A stretch of DNA of 64,000 bases from Sphingobacterium chuzhouense (GTDB lineage: Bacteria > Bacteroidota > Bacteroidia > Sphingobacteriales > Sphingobacteriaceae): contig NZ_JACNYL010000002.1 of the NCBI RefSeq assembly GCF_014692525.1, positions 1,054,001-1,118,000 on the forward strand. The letters are read 5' to 3'. The position numbers and the translations under genes are program-made. Every line of letters begins with the position of its first letter. Positions within the stretch are counted from its first letter, which is position 1. The notes beneath the pieces are model-generated. The model was not told the DNA's origin. It made no database searches and saw nothing but the letters and a program-made list of their open reading frames with translations. Positions 25,683-35,000 of the stretch are shown here, one piece after another.

Positions 25683-28282
25683 GAGGATTAATATATTTCT
25701 TCATTTGCTTATTGCTATCCTGTCAACAAGGTGGTACGGAGACCGTACCACCTCTTCAGCCAGATACATTAACCAATAGTTTCGTAGATTCGATCGGAGA
25801 GCTGGTACATGGAAATTTTGCTGCCTTTGAAAAAGAACCCGACGAATTTATCAGACCACTGGAAACTGCTAGATTGAATCCGGAACAGCAGGAAGCTTTT
25901 ATATGGGTTCTTATCAACATGGGTTATGCTTTTCAAGAACACAGTCGATTTTTGGCTTCCATCAAATACTATGAAAAAGCATTATTATATGACTATGCGC
26001 ATAGCATTCTTAGCAATGAAGACCGGCTCATCTTTCTATACAAGCCTCTTGCTAATAATTATACTATTATTGCGGACTATGAAAAAGCAGAATCATTGCA
26101 ATTAAAGGCAATCAATGAAGCATCGGATGCAGATATAAAGGCTTCGTTCTATAATAATCTTACGCTCCTATATATTTATAAGGAAGAAGTGTCGCGCGCG
26201 AAAGAAGCAGGTTTAGCTGGCTTGCAGCTTCGCCCAAACGACCATTACCTAAGTGCATTATTACACAATAGTCTGTCTTCTACTTATGCTTTAACCGACC
26301 AACTGGATTCTGCCAATATCCATAATAAACTGGCGTTAGCACTAACATCCAAACAGATATTGAATAAGCCGATTGCAGCTGCGAAGATTGCAGCGTTGGA
26401 ACGCAAATCACAATTTCTATTGCTTGATAAATCGTCAAGTTTAACACAGGCACGACAAGTTCTTATCGAAGCTTTATCATTGGAAAACAGATGGTTTCCG
26501 GACACTCGTCTCAAAGAAAAAGCGAATCTCTATAATCTCTTAGGTGAAAATTGTCTATCTCAGAAATCATATTTATCTGCAAAAAATTATTTTGATAGAT
26601 CTAATGCACTACTAAGAAAACAGGCACAAGAAGCTAGCCAGCAAACATCTAGCTATACTCTTATCCACACCTTAAAAAATCTAGGGATTGTACATGCTCA
26701 ACTACAAAGTGATTCTGCATTACACTATTTTGGATTAGCTATTGAAAGCGATTTTTCATATCAACAAAACATTACAAGTAAAGCCAGCCATATTACGGGG
26801 AATAAATGGGGTCAACAACTTTTGAGCTTGGTTTTTAACCACGTTGGAAATCCGGAAGATTTTAGTCAAGAAAAGATGATCAAACTATTATGGTTGACGG
26901 AATTAACAAAAGGCCGTATGCTATGGAACGACATCAATAGAACTTCGTTTTGGGATAATGATACGACCGTATTGAACGATGGTATGAAACAACTTCAACA
27001 ACTGTACATGATACGTGATAACCTTACAGACAGTAGTGATCTTGCGGAAATCAACGAGTCTATCCAGACCATGCTCACGGATTTCCAATTAGAAGAACAG
27101 TATTTTACGAGAAAAGTACCGTTCCCAAGCTTCGATAATTTCCAAAAACAACTGACCGATAGCCTATCAGTAACTTATTCTTATTTCGTCCACCCTGATA
27201 GCAGCTTATCCATATTCAAAGTAGATGATGGTAAAATATCCTATATACATCAGAAAACCAAAGGTCTATTAAACGCTATCGCTCATTTTAAAAAAGATTA
27301 TTTTTCGACATCCCCTCATCTCTTCAATAACGATCCGAAACATTATTTTAGAAGAGCGCAGTACTTGAAAGATCAGATACTGCCGTTCCTTCCGGCACAA
27401 TCTATAACACTCCGGATTTCGCTCCATGATGAACTATACATCCTTCCTTTTGATGCGCTAACTGAATCTGATAGGTTTTTAGTTGAGGACTTCGACATCC
27501 AATATGTTAATTCCCTTTTAATTAAAGATCTGTATCCTCATATATCGTTTCAGAATCCTCAAATCAATATCTTATACCGAGATAAATATAGTCCTCCGCT
27601 TGCTAATCTCTATTTTGTAAAAAAAGAAGTAGAAAACCTCCAATCACATTATAACGCGACAACCTTTGCTTATCAGGACTTGCCAGCACAAAAGCTGGAA
27701 AATGCATTCAAAAAGCTGTCTATCATACATATTGCAGCTCATACAGTTGTCACGCCACAGCAAGAGGCCCGATTGCTCCTTCATCAGTCTATATCTGCCG
27801 ATCAACTCCGTTATTATCACATCAAATCACCGCTAGTTGTTCTTTCTGCCTGTAATACGGCGTCAGGTAACCTTCTTCCATCTGAGGGACTAGAAAGTAT
27901 CAATAGAGCATTCTTAAGCAAAGGGATTCCAGGTGTTATGGCAACACATTGGTTTGCCAGTGACGACGCCACGTTGAATATTATTGCAAAATTCTATGAC
28001 GAGTTGGTCACATGTAAAAGTCCTATCCGTGCACTAGCAGAAGCAAAACGTACGTATCTTTCAGAACAATTAACATCAGGTAAAAACCCTTGGTACTGGT
28101 CTAATATTGCTTATACCGGAACGGATATAAAAATAGACTTGCAAAAGCATGCAAGTCTACGCCAATCCGCATGGAAAATATCAATTTCTTTCCTTATGCT
28201 AGCTAGTTGCCTCTATGGCATATTAAGGTTTACAAAGTTTAAAAACAAACAAAATAAAACCTACCATAAACATCAGAAATGA
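25670..28282 (+). CDS. Membrane-anchored TPR-CHAT (caspase-like) protease
   Basis: The 870-residue protein starts with GTG at 25670, overlapping the PKD gene by 13 bp; no ATG is possible before the signal. The N-terminus is a lipoprotein-like signal (hydrophobic, ending LLLSC, Cys18). Residues about 50-340 form TPR-type helical repeats. The C-terminal CHAT domain (about 560-825) has the probable catalytic dyad His691 (HIAAHTVV) and Cys728 (LSACNTASG), followed by SEGLESINRAFLSKG and ATHWFASDDA, all typical of the family. A final membrane segment (about 837-857) with a Lys/His-rich tail suggests the protease faces the periplasm, tethered at the inner membrane. CHAT proteases are caspase-like; this one may act on the neighbouring anti-sigma protein. 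Confidence 0.88.
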   Translation: MAIVRGLIYFFICLLLSCQQGGTETVPPLQPDTLTNSFVDSIGELVHGNFAAFEKEPDEFIRPLETARLNPEQQEAFIWVLINMGYAFQEHSRFLASIKYYEKALLYDYAHSILSNEDRLIFLYKPLANNYTIIADYEKAESLQLKAINEASDADIKASFYNNLTLLYIYKEEVSRAKEAGLAGLQLRPNDHYLSALLHNSLSSTYALTDQLDSANIHNKLALALTSKQILNKPIAAAKIAALERKSQFLLLDKSSSLTQARQVLIEALSLENRWFPDTRLKEKANLYNLLGENCLSQKSYLSAKNYFDRSNALLRKQAQEASQQTSSYTLIHTLKNLGIVHAQLQSDSALHYFGLAIESDFSYQQNITSKASHITGNKWGQQLLSLVFNHVGNPEDFSQEKMIKLLWLTELTKGRMLWNDINRTSFWDNDTTVLNDGMKQLQQLYMIRDNLTDSSDLAEINESIQTMLTDFQLEEQYFTRKVPFPSFDNFQKQLTDSLSVTYSYFVHPDSSLSIFKVDDGKISYIHQKTKGLLNAIAHFKKDYFSTSPHLFNNDPKHYFRRAQYLKDQILPFLPAQSITLRISLHDELYILPFDALTESDRFLVEDFDIQYVNSLLIKDLYPHISFQNPQINILYRDKYSPPLANLYFVKKEVENLQSHYNATTFAYQDLPAQKLENAFKKLSIIHIAAHTVVTPQQEARLLLHQSISADQLRYYHIKSPLVVLSACNTASGNLLPSEGLESINRAFLSKGIPGVMATHWFASDDATLNIIAKFYDELVTCKSPIRALAEAKRTYLSEQLTSGKNPWYWSNIAYTGTDIKIDLQKHASLRQSAWKISISFLMLASCLYGILRFTKFKNKQNKTYHKHQK

Positions 28283-28682
28283 TTCATTTGGTATCATTCC
28301 CTGTTGTATACTTTCATGGCTTCCCTGAGGCACGTCAAAATTCTTTTCCATAATTTAAATCATTTGATGTTTTACCCCTCTTTCTTTCATTGTAACATTC
28401 ATGTTCTTCTCTAGAACAATCATTCTCGACAAAGGTTTTTCCATAGTGCTATTTTTTTTTTGAATAAATCTGTTAACTGCATAGATATATCATCCGGTAA
28501 CCGGAAATGTTACCGTTTAGATCAAAAAAATCTAGTTCACATCTTTTTTACCGAGCGCTACGCTGTATTTACCGAGAAATGCTTTTGGCACACCTATTCT
28601 ATCTGGATCGGTATTGGTAAACGGTCTATCTTTGTAGTACTTAAAAATAACTAAATTTACAAAACATTAAAACAATAACACA
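28283..28682. other. 400-bp spacer between the CHAT gene and the YqaE-like gene
   Basis: A low-complexity, pyrimidine-rich stretch with a T10 run near 28450 and a small palindrome CCGGTAACCGG at 28492-28502. A 42-codon minus-strand frame (28223-28351) ends in a hydrophobic segment but overlaps the CHAT gene and is unsupported. A -7-like TATCTTTG (28627-28634) precedes the YqaE-like gene. Nothing else recognised. Confidence 0.4.
28627..28634 (+). promoter_or_regulatory. Possible -7 element for the YqaE-like gene
   Basis: TATCTTTG matches TAnnTTTG and lies 49 bp before the ATG. No -33 element at proper spacing was seen. Confidence 0.35.
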
Positions 28683-28880
28683 ATGATACTGATCGCAGTT
28701 CTATTCCCTTGGTTATCATTCTTTTTAAGAGGAAAGATATTAATTGGTTTTATCTGTCTTATTTTACAGTTTACGTTAATCGGTTGGCTACCGGCAGCGA
28801 TATGGGCAGTAGCCTCCCGTATCGATGAGAAAAACAAGAACCGCATCCGCCAATTGGAGAGACGGATGCAACGCTCTTAA
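28683..28880 (+). CDS. YqaE/Pmp3-like small membrane protein
   Basis: A 65-residue protein made of two hydrophobic helices (about 2-14 and 19-44), with the Pmp3-like pattern of a Pro in helix one (LFPWLSFFLRGK) and GW-P in helix two (IGWLPAAIWAV), followed by a short charged tail. Pmp3/YqaE proteins are small plasma-membrane proteins linked to salt and envelope stress, with an unclear mechanism. The tail here is longer than in minimal 50-residue members. Its stop overlaps the stop of the convergent PepSY-like gene by 3 bp, so the genes share their ends. Confidence 0.72.
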   Translation: MILIAVLFPWLSFFLRGKILIGFICLILQFTLIGWLPAAIWAVASRIDEKNKNRIRQLERRMQRS

Positions 28881-29341
28881 TTATCTACTCTTACAAAATC
28901 ACCGTTGGCATTGAAAATTAGATCTATATCTGGTGCGACCAAATCTACATCAAAACCAGATGCCTTTTTCTCAATACTGTTGATATTTGATTTCGCTTCA
29001 TCAGGAGCGGGAACAGGGTAAGTCGTTTTCACGTAATTCACGATTTTAGCGTCAATAAATCCTGTAGGAAGATGCATGTGATCATCAGCGTCCACTTCTA
29101 TCCAATTACCATTAGCATCAAAATCAACTTCAATTTCGCTACCCCGTTCGCCAAGCTTTACGGAATAATTTCTTCCGTCTTTTTCAATCCGCGAATAAGA
29201 TTGTCCTGAGAAATGCTCAGAAATAAAATTTTTCGAGTTCTGAGGTAAGTCTCCTTCCGGAATTACCTTATCGTCATCACAAGAAACCATTGTAAACGAT
29301 ACCATTGCCAATAAAGACAATCCAAATAGTGTTTTTTTCAT
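28877..29341 (-). CDS. PepSY-like domain lipoprotein
   Basis: A 154-residue lipoprotein: the signal ends MVSC (Cys21) and is followed by DDD, an acidic stretch of the kind that can send Bacteroidota lipoproteins to the cell surface. The rest is a pair of PepSY-like repeats, each with an L-P-hydrophobic opening and a closing VRVDN or WIEVD strand. It resembles the gene just upstream (29355-29798), which suggests tandem duplication. Both follow a two-component system on the same strand. PepSY-like proteins are often envelope proteins controlled by such systems; a role in sensing or inhibition is only a guess. Confidence 0.8.
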   Translation of the reverse strand: MKKTLFGLSLLAMVSFTMVSCDDDKVIPEGDLPQNSKNFISEHFSGQSYSRIEKDGRNYSVKLGERGSEIEVDFDANGNWIEVDADDHMHLPTGFIDAKIVNYVKTTYPVPAPDEAKSNINSIEKKASGFDVDLVAPDIDLIFNANGDFVRVDN

Positions 29342-29354
29342 TTGTATAATTTAT

Positions 29355-29798
29355 TTAATCATCAATCCTTATAAACTCGCCTTGTTTTGAGAACTCCAAA
29401 TCAAGTCCGTTCGAAATCTCCACCTCGTAACCGTTTTTCCCCCTCTTCACTTCTTTCACAAACGTATTCGGAAAACTTTTATGGACGTATTGAGAAATTG
29501 TAGCTGGTACAAGTTGAGTCGGCACAGCCGTCTCCTTCATCTCTACCTTTTCCCATTCTCCATCATTATCAAATTCAATTTTCGAGCCATTTTTTAATAT
29601 CACTTCGTATTCTTTTTTTATAAGATACTCTGTATCCATTTTGACGGTAACCACATCTTTTTCTGAAAAATGCTTTTTCACGAATGTTTGTGCTTTAGCC
29701 GGTAGCTTCGTAAATGATATAACTTTATCTTGTGCAGAAGCGTTTGTTACAGCAAATAGCAACATTGCTATTGCGGTTATTTTTAGTAGCGTTTTCAT
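29355..29798 (-). CDS. PepSY-like domain periplasmic protein
   Basis: A 147-residue protein with a signal peptide (cleaved after ASA, residue 22). It has two PepSY-like repeats (about 25-85 and 90-147), each starting with LPAKAQTFVKKHF- or LVPATISQYVHKSF-type helices and ending in an IEFDNDGEWEKVE- or FSKQGEFIRIDD-type strand. Its downstream neighbour is a lipoprotein with the same repeats. It lies 73 bp behind the histidine kinase stop and so probably shares its operon or regulon. No enzymatic residue is recognised. Confidence 0.8.
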   Translation of the reverse strand: MKTLLKITAIAMLLFAVTNASAQDKVISFTKLPAKAQTFVKKHFSEKDVVTVKMDTEYLIKKEYEVILKNGSKIEFDNDGEWEKVEMKETAVPTQLVPATISQYVHKSFPNTFVKEVKRGKNGYEVEISNGLDLEFSKQGEFIRIDD

Positions 29799-29871
29799 TT
29801 TTAATACCTTCTTTTAGTATTACAAAAATTCTATTTGATTTAGGAAAGATTTGGGAACGAAGGAAGGATTT

Positions 29872-31155
29872 TTATCTTATTTTTTTCAAAGAAAAAACAT
29901 GCATATTTTTCGCGAATCGATAATCGACAGATAGCTCAGGATAAGTATCGACAATAGATTTCACGATGGCAAGCCCGAGGCCATTTGATTGACTATCCTG
30001 CGTACCCTTATGAAACCGGTTAAAAATCTTTTCTTGATTTAGTTTAACTTGGTTTCCGGTATTCGCTACTGCAAGGTGATTTTGGTCTATATTTATGGCG
30101 ATTCTTCCACCTTTAATATTGTACCGTATAGCGTTTCGGAACAAGTTAGAAATCAATACAAGCGCCAAGTCTTTATTCATCGATACATCAAAAGTTCCAT
30201 ATTCTTCCACTTGCAGCGTGATGTCTTTAAAGGACAAAAAATCTTGAAAGTCTTCGCTAATCTCTCCTACTATTTGATTTAGACTAATCCGTTTAACATC
30301 CTTATATTGTTTATTTTCAATTCTCGACAACATTAACAACGCTTTATTCAGGTTTACAAGCCGTCGCAACGATGACTTCGAATCGGCCAACTGCGTCAAT
30401 TGGGTTTCGGTGAGCGACTCGTCTTCCATTAGCATTTCCAACTTATTGATCGTAATGGCCAAAGGCGTTTGTAATTCATGCGCAGCATTCTCGATGAAAC
30501 GTTTTTGATCATCAAACACCTCTTCGTTTCGTCTCCACATCCGGTGTATCTCTTCATCTAGCTGATTAAATTCAACAATATTCGTGGATACAGGCTTTAA
30601 ATCCTCCTTTTTTCCAAAGCGATAGAGATTCAAATTCTCCAAAATAATTCGAAACGGACGCCAAGCTCGGCGAAGAACCAATTCATTAATTAAATATACC
30701 CCCAATACCAGAACTAAATACAATACAACAAGTGCCGTGGTTAGATTCAGGATTAAATCGTCTTCTTCAACCGTGGATGTACGAATTTCCAAATGATACG
30801 GTTTTTGATCCGGTGCGTAAAACCCTGTTCGCAACACCCGATAGGGTTCCATCTCATCATCATAAGGCATATAGAAAAACTCATTGTCTAGATAATTTTC
30901 CTCCGAAAAATCATCTTCATCATCAACGGGTGTAATTCGAAATTGGTTAATGCCGTATTCATTTGTTTCCAGAAGTCTCGGATGTTCATAAACCTCTCTT
31001 AGAATCAATATCTTTTGGTTTTTAAGTCCGTCGTCCACATTATCGTATACCTCTTCCAGAATGAAAGCGTAGAACAAAGCTGCCCAGATCGTGATAATAA
31101 TCAGGAAAGCGATGCTCAAATAACGCAACGTATAATTCTTAAGAGAGACCTGCAT
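29872..31155 (-). CDS. Two-component sensor histidine kinase
   Basis: The 427-residue kinase has two membrane helices (about 12-32 and 138-160) enclosing an acidic periplasmic sensor of about 105 residues rich in Asp and Glu. The dimerisation domain carries the phospho-accepting His226 in ENAAHELQTPLA, and the ATPase domain has the N-box (NLFRNAIRYN) and the G-box NGLGLAIVKS. It is 4 bp downstream of an OmpR-type response regulator, its obvious partner. The acidic sensor could bind cations or cationic peptides; this is inference. Two PepSY-like genes follow on the same strand. Confidence 0.94.
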   Translation of the reverse strand: MQVSLKNYTLRYLSIAFLIIITIWAALFYAFILEEVYDNVDDGLKNQKILILREVYEHPRLLETNEYGINQFRITPVDDEDDFSEENYLDNEFFYMPYDDEMEPYRVLRTGFYAPDQKPYHLEIRTSTVEEDDLILNLTTALVVLYLVLVLGVYLINELVLRRAWRPFRIILENLNLYRFGKKEDLKPVSTNIVEFNQLDEEIHRMWRRNEEVFDDQKRFIENAAHELQTPLAITINKLEMLMEDESLTETQLTQLADSKSSLRRLVNLNKALLMLSRIENKQYKDVKRISLNQIVGEISEDFQDFLSFKDITLQVEEYGTFDVSMNKDLALVLISNLFRNAIRYNIKGGRIAINIDQNHLAVANTGNQVKLNQEKIFNRFHKGTQDSQSNGLGLAIVKSIVDTYPELSVDYRFAKNMHVFSLKKIR

Positions 31156-31159
31156 CGTA

Positions 31160-31831
31160 TTATACCAATTTATAGCCTACACCATAGACTGCTTGAAAAT
31201 CTACTTCTGCTTGATGGCTTTTAAGCTTTCTTCGTAAATTTTTTATTTGTGAATAGATAAAATCAAGGTTATCTGATTGATCGGCGTCATCGCCCCAGAC
31301 AGCTTCTGCAAGTGATGTCTTCGTGACCAGTTTTTCAGGTCGTATCATAAAATAGTATAACAAGTCATATTCCTTTCGGTTTAATTGTACCTCTTCTGTC
31401 CCGATAAGAACTTTACGGTCTTCTGGAAACAACTTGACGTCTTTGAATTGAATAGCTTGTTCACCATGATGGTTTTTCCGACGGATAATCGTCTTGATAC
31501 GAGCTAGTAATTCAGCCAGATGAAAAGGCTTAGCCAAATAATCGTCTGCTCCCAATTCCAATCCCTCCACTTTATCCTCTACAGAATCCTTAGCCGAAAC
31601 GATAATGACCGAATCGTCCTTTCCGAGTGCCCTTAGCTCGGACAACAATTGCATACCTGTCCCACCTGGCAGCATAATATCGAGCAGCACACAATCATAG
31701 TCATAATTAGCCAATTTAGCCAATCCGCTAGCATAATCATTAGCGGTCTCCACATTGTATTTTTCGCCCTCGAGAAATGATTTCATCACATCGCAAAGGT
31801 CAGCTTCATCTTCGACAATCAATACTTTCAT
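31160..31831 (-). CDS. OmpR/PhoB-family response regulator
   Basis: The 223-residue regulator has a receiver domain (1-120) with the acidic pocket EDEAD, the phospho-acceptor Asp51 (LLDIMLPG) and the conserved Lys in YLAKPF. A winged-helix DNA-binding domain (about 130-222) has LNRKEYDLLYYFM and the closing VYGVGYKL. It forms a pair with the kinase directly downstream. It is first in its operon and divergent from tamB across a 265-bp spacer. The target genes probably include the PepSY-like pair. No promoter was assigned. Confidence 0.95.
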   Translation of the reverse strand: MKVLIVEDEADLCDVMKSFLEGEKYNVETANDYASGLAKLANYDYDCVLLDIMLPGGTGMQLLSELRALGKDDSVIIVSAKDSVEDKVEGLELGADDYLAKPFHLAELLARIKTIIRRKNHHGEQAIQFKDVKLFPEDRKVLIGTEEVQLNRKEYDLLYYFMIRPEKLVTKTSLAEAVWGDDADQSDNLDFIYSQIKNLRRKLKSHQAEVDFQAVYGVGYKLV

Positions 31832-32096
31832 AGTAAACTAAACTACAATATTAACAACATAATTAGGAAAGATTTTGGAAATAGCAAATATAATATCCTG
31901 TAAATTAGGCTTTTTAATTTCATTACTTGACGTTTTTTAAACTCTTTTATTGCTAATAGTTCGCAAACCTTATCTTTGTTTGTCGCTTTAAATTGACAAA
32001 TAATAGAATTAGAAATGAACATTTCTGTTCTTTTTGCGTTTGTTGATAAAAGAGGATTGCAAAATAAAGTCACGTAAAATTTAATAGAAAATCACC

Positions 32097-35000
32097 TTGA
32101 ATCGATTCGGACGAATAGCTTTAAAAACAATATTATGGATTATCGGCAGTATTATTGCCCTTCTGCTATTGATTATTTTACTTATACGAATGCCAGCGGT
32201 TCAAAACTATGTGGTTGGCAAGGTTACGAACTATCTGGAAAACAAGATTGGGACACCGGTCGATATCGGATATATCAATATCACTTTTCCTAAAAATTTA
32301 GTGTTGGAAAATGTCTATTTTGAAGACCAATCCCAGGATACATTGATTGCTGGAGAAAAATTATTGGTAGACATTAATATGTTTAAACTGTTGAAAAATA
32401 CCGTGGAGATACAGCAGTTGGAATTGAAGGGTATTACTGCCAAAATAAACAGAACGCTTCCTGATAGTAGTTTTAACTTTGACTACATTGTCGAAGCCTT
32501 TGCTTCTGAAGAGGAAAGCACGACAGATGCCGATACTACCTCAGCCCTTGTTTTCGATATTAATGATGTACTTTTTGAACGGATTCATTTTGTTTACAAC
32601 GATGATGTTATCGGAACGAGCGCCGATATTAGGCTGGAACACTTTGACACCAAAGTCAAAAAATTTGACCTATCCAATAATATGGCGTTTTCGATGCCGG
32701 ATATTAAATTAGACGGACTAACCGCGCTGATTAAACAGTGGGCACCGGCATCCGAAGCAGAAGCTCCGTCGGCAGAAGATTTCGGTATTAAAGATGCATC
32801 TGTTGAGGAATCTTCCTTACTCCCAGACCTCGAGATAAAAAAACTGGACTTAAGCAACATCTTTGTAGCTTATCAGGATTCCTCTTCCGCCATGGATACC
32901 CATTTTGAAATAAAGAAATTAGCGGCCGACATCAAAGAACTAGACCTAAATAAAGAGATTGCACGCTTAGGCGATGTTACGCTGGATGAAACCGATGCCC
33001 AAGTCTTCATGGGAAAAACGGCATCTGCTACTACCGTGAGCACCGATACTACCGCTTCTGCCGACAGCAGTTCCGTAAATTGGATTGTTTCGGCCGACCG
33101 ATTAGCAATCAACAAAACAAACGTTTGGTTTAAAGACGATAACCAACCGCGTATGAAAGGGTTTGATTATTCGAACATTAAAATCAGTGACTTTCTGGGT
33201 GAATTAGAGGACTTATACTATTCTACCGACTCTATTTCCGGATCGTTAAAAAATCTCTCGATGGCAGACCATTCAGGATTTGCTATCAAAAAGCTACAAG
33301 CAGATTTTGTCTATCATAATACGGGGGTGGAAATTCGGAATTTTATTGCACAAACACCAAAAACGACTATCCGGGATTATATCAAACTGTCATATCCGTC
33401 ACTAGATGCCTTAACAGAAGATCCTAGCCAAGTTCTCGTAGAAGCTAACATCAAACAATCCACACTTGATATGAGCGATATTCGCTATTTCGTGCCGGAT
33501 CTGGATACGATGGAAGTTATGAAACCACTCCTGGCACGCTCCTTTTATATCAATGGAAGTGTAAAAGGCAGGATGAATGACCTCACTATTCCAAACATTG
33601 AGTTCAAGACGCTCGATCGCACACACTTGATAGCAAGTGCTGTTATTAAGGGGCTTCCTGATACAGACAAGCTCTACATCGATTTGAATTTGAAAAAGTT
33701 TACAACCGGCAGAGCGGATATAGAGCGCTTGGTTGCTAAATCCATGATGCCCGATAGTTTGCAACTTCCCAATGCTATAAGTCTGTCAGGCACATTCAAA
33801 GGAGGAATGTCGGGTTTCGATGCCAACATGAGTCTGGTAACAGAAAAAGGAAATGCAACCGTTAATGGCAACATGCAAATGGGGGCAGATACCACTTACA
33901 ACGCTTATGTATCCATCGATGACTTGGATATCGGGAACATTTTGAATCAAGATTCTGTTTTGGGAATTATATCCGCAGAGGCAAATGTGAGCGGACAGGG
34001 ACTAAACCCACAAAACATGGTCGCCTCCGTACAAGCACGTTTGAATCACCTCGATGCGATGGGGTATAGATATCATGATATACAATTAGATGCAGATGCA
34101 AAGGGTGGCGATATTAATGGTACGCTAAACAGCCCTGACCCTAACCTAAAACTCAATTTAGATTTCGCTGCAGATATGCGTAATACCTATCCAAAGGTAA
34201 ACGCGACGCTGATGATCGACAGTGTGAATTTGAAAAATCTAAAATTGATGGAAGACGAGTTCCGCTATCACGGAAAGATTGTTGCTGATCTGGAAACGGC
34301 TGATCCAGATTTCCTAAATGGCTCTATCATCGTCTCTAACTCAGCTATTGCTTATAATGACGAACGCTACACATTAGATAGCATCTCGTTAGTGGCGTCC
34401 GCAGATACCAGTAGAAGTATGCTATTGCTACGATCTGAATTTCTCAAAGCCCATATGGTTGGCAAATACCAGCTGACAGCGTTGGCTCCAGCTATACAGG
34501 ATGTGATACAACAATATTACAACCCCAGTGGTGCACCACAGGACACGACATCCTATACTCCACAGAGCTTCGAATTCAGTGCTACACTCAATCATTCCCG
34601 CCTTATCCGTGAGTTCCTGCCTACGTTGGAAGAAATGCGCGATATCACACTTGACGGCGCCTTCAGTAGTGAATCAAAAAGCTTCATGGCAAAGCTGGTA
34701 GCACCCAAGATTCTGTATGATGGTATGCTCATCGAAGATATCGGTGTAGATCTTACAACCGCTGACAGTGCCTTATATTATTCCGCGCTCATCCAAAAGA
34801 TTAAAGTAAACGATATCGAGCTTAACAACACCGTGCTAAGTGGTGATGTGATGGATAATAACGTATCATTAGGTTTATGGATAAAAGATAAGGAGGACAA
34901 GGAGCAATATCATCTCGGAGCGAAGATGCAGGTAGCCGACAATAATTTTATTTTTACACTAAATGAGGATGGTTTAAAATTAAACTACGACACGTGGAAT

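Noticed and set aside
28460..28654. 64-codon plus-strand ORF before the YqaE-like gene
   Set aside because: Starts in a T-run, overlaps the probable promoter, and its residues show no fold-like pattern.
31843..32073. 76-codon minus-strand ORF between the response regulator and tamB
   Set aside because: Composition is that of an AT-rich promoter region; no motif, and it would occupy the divergent spacer that must hold two promoters.
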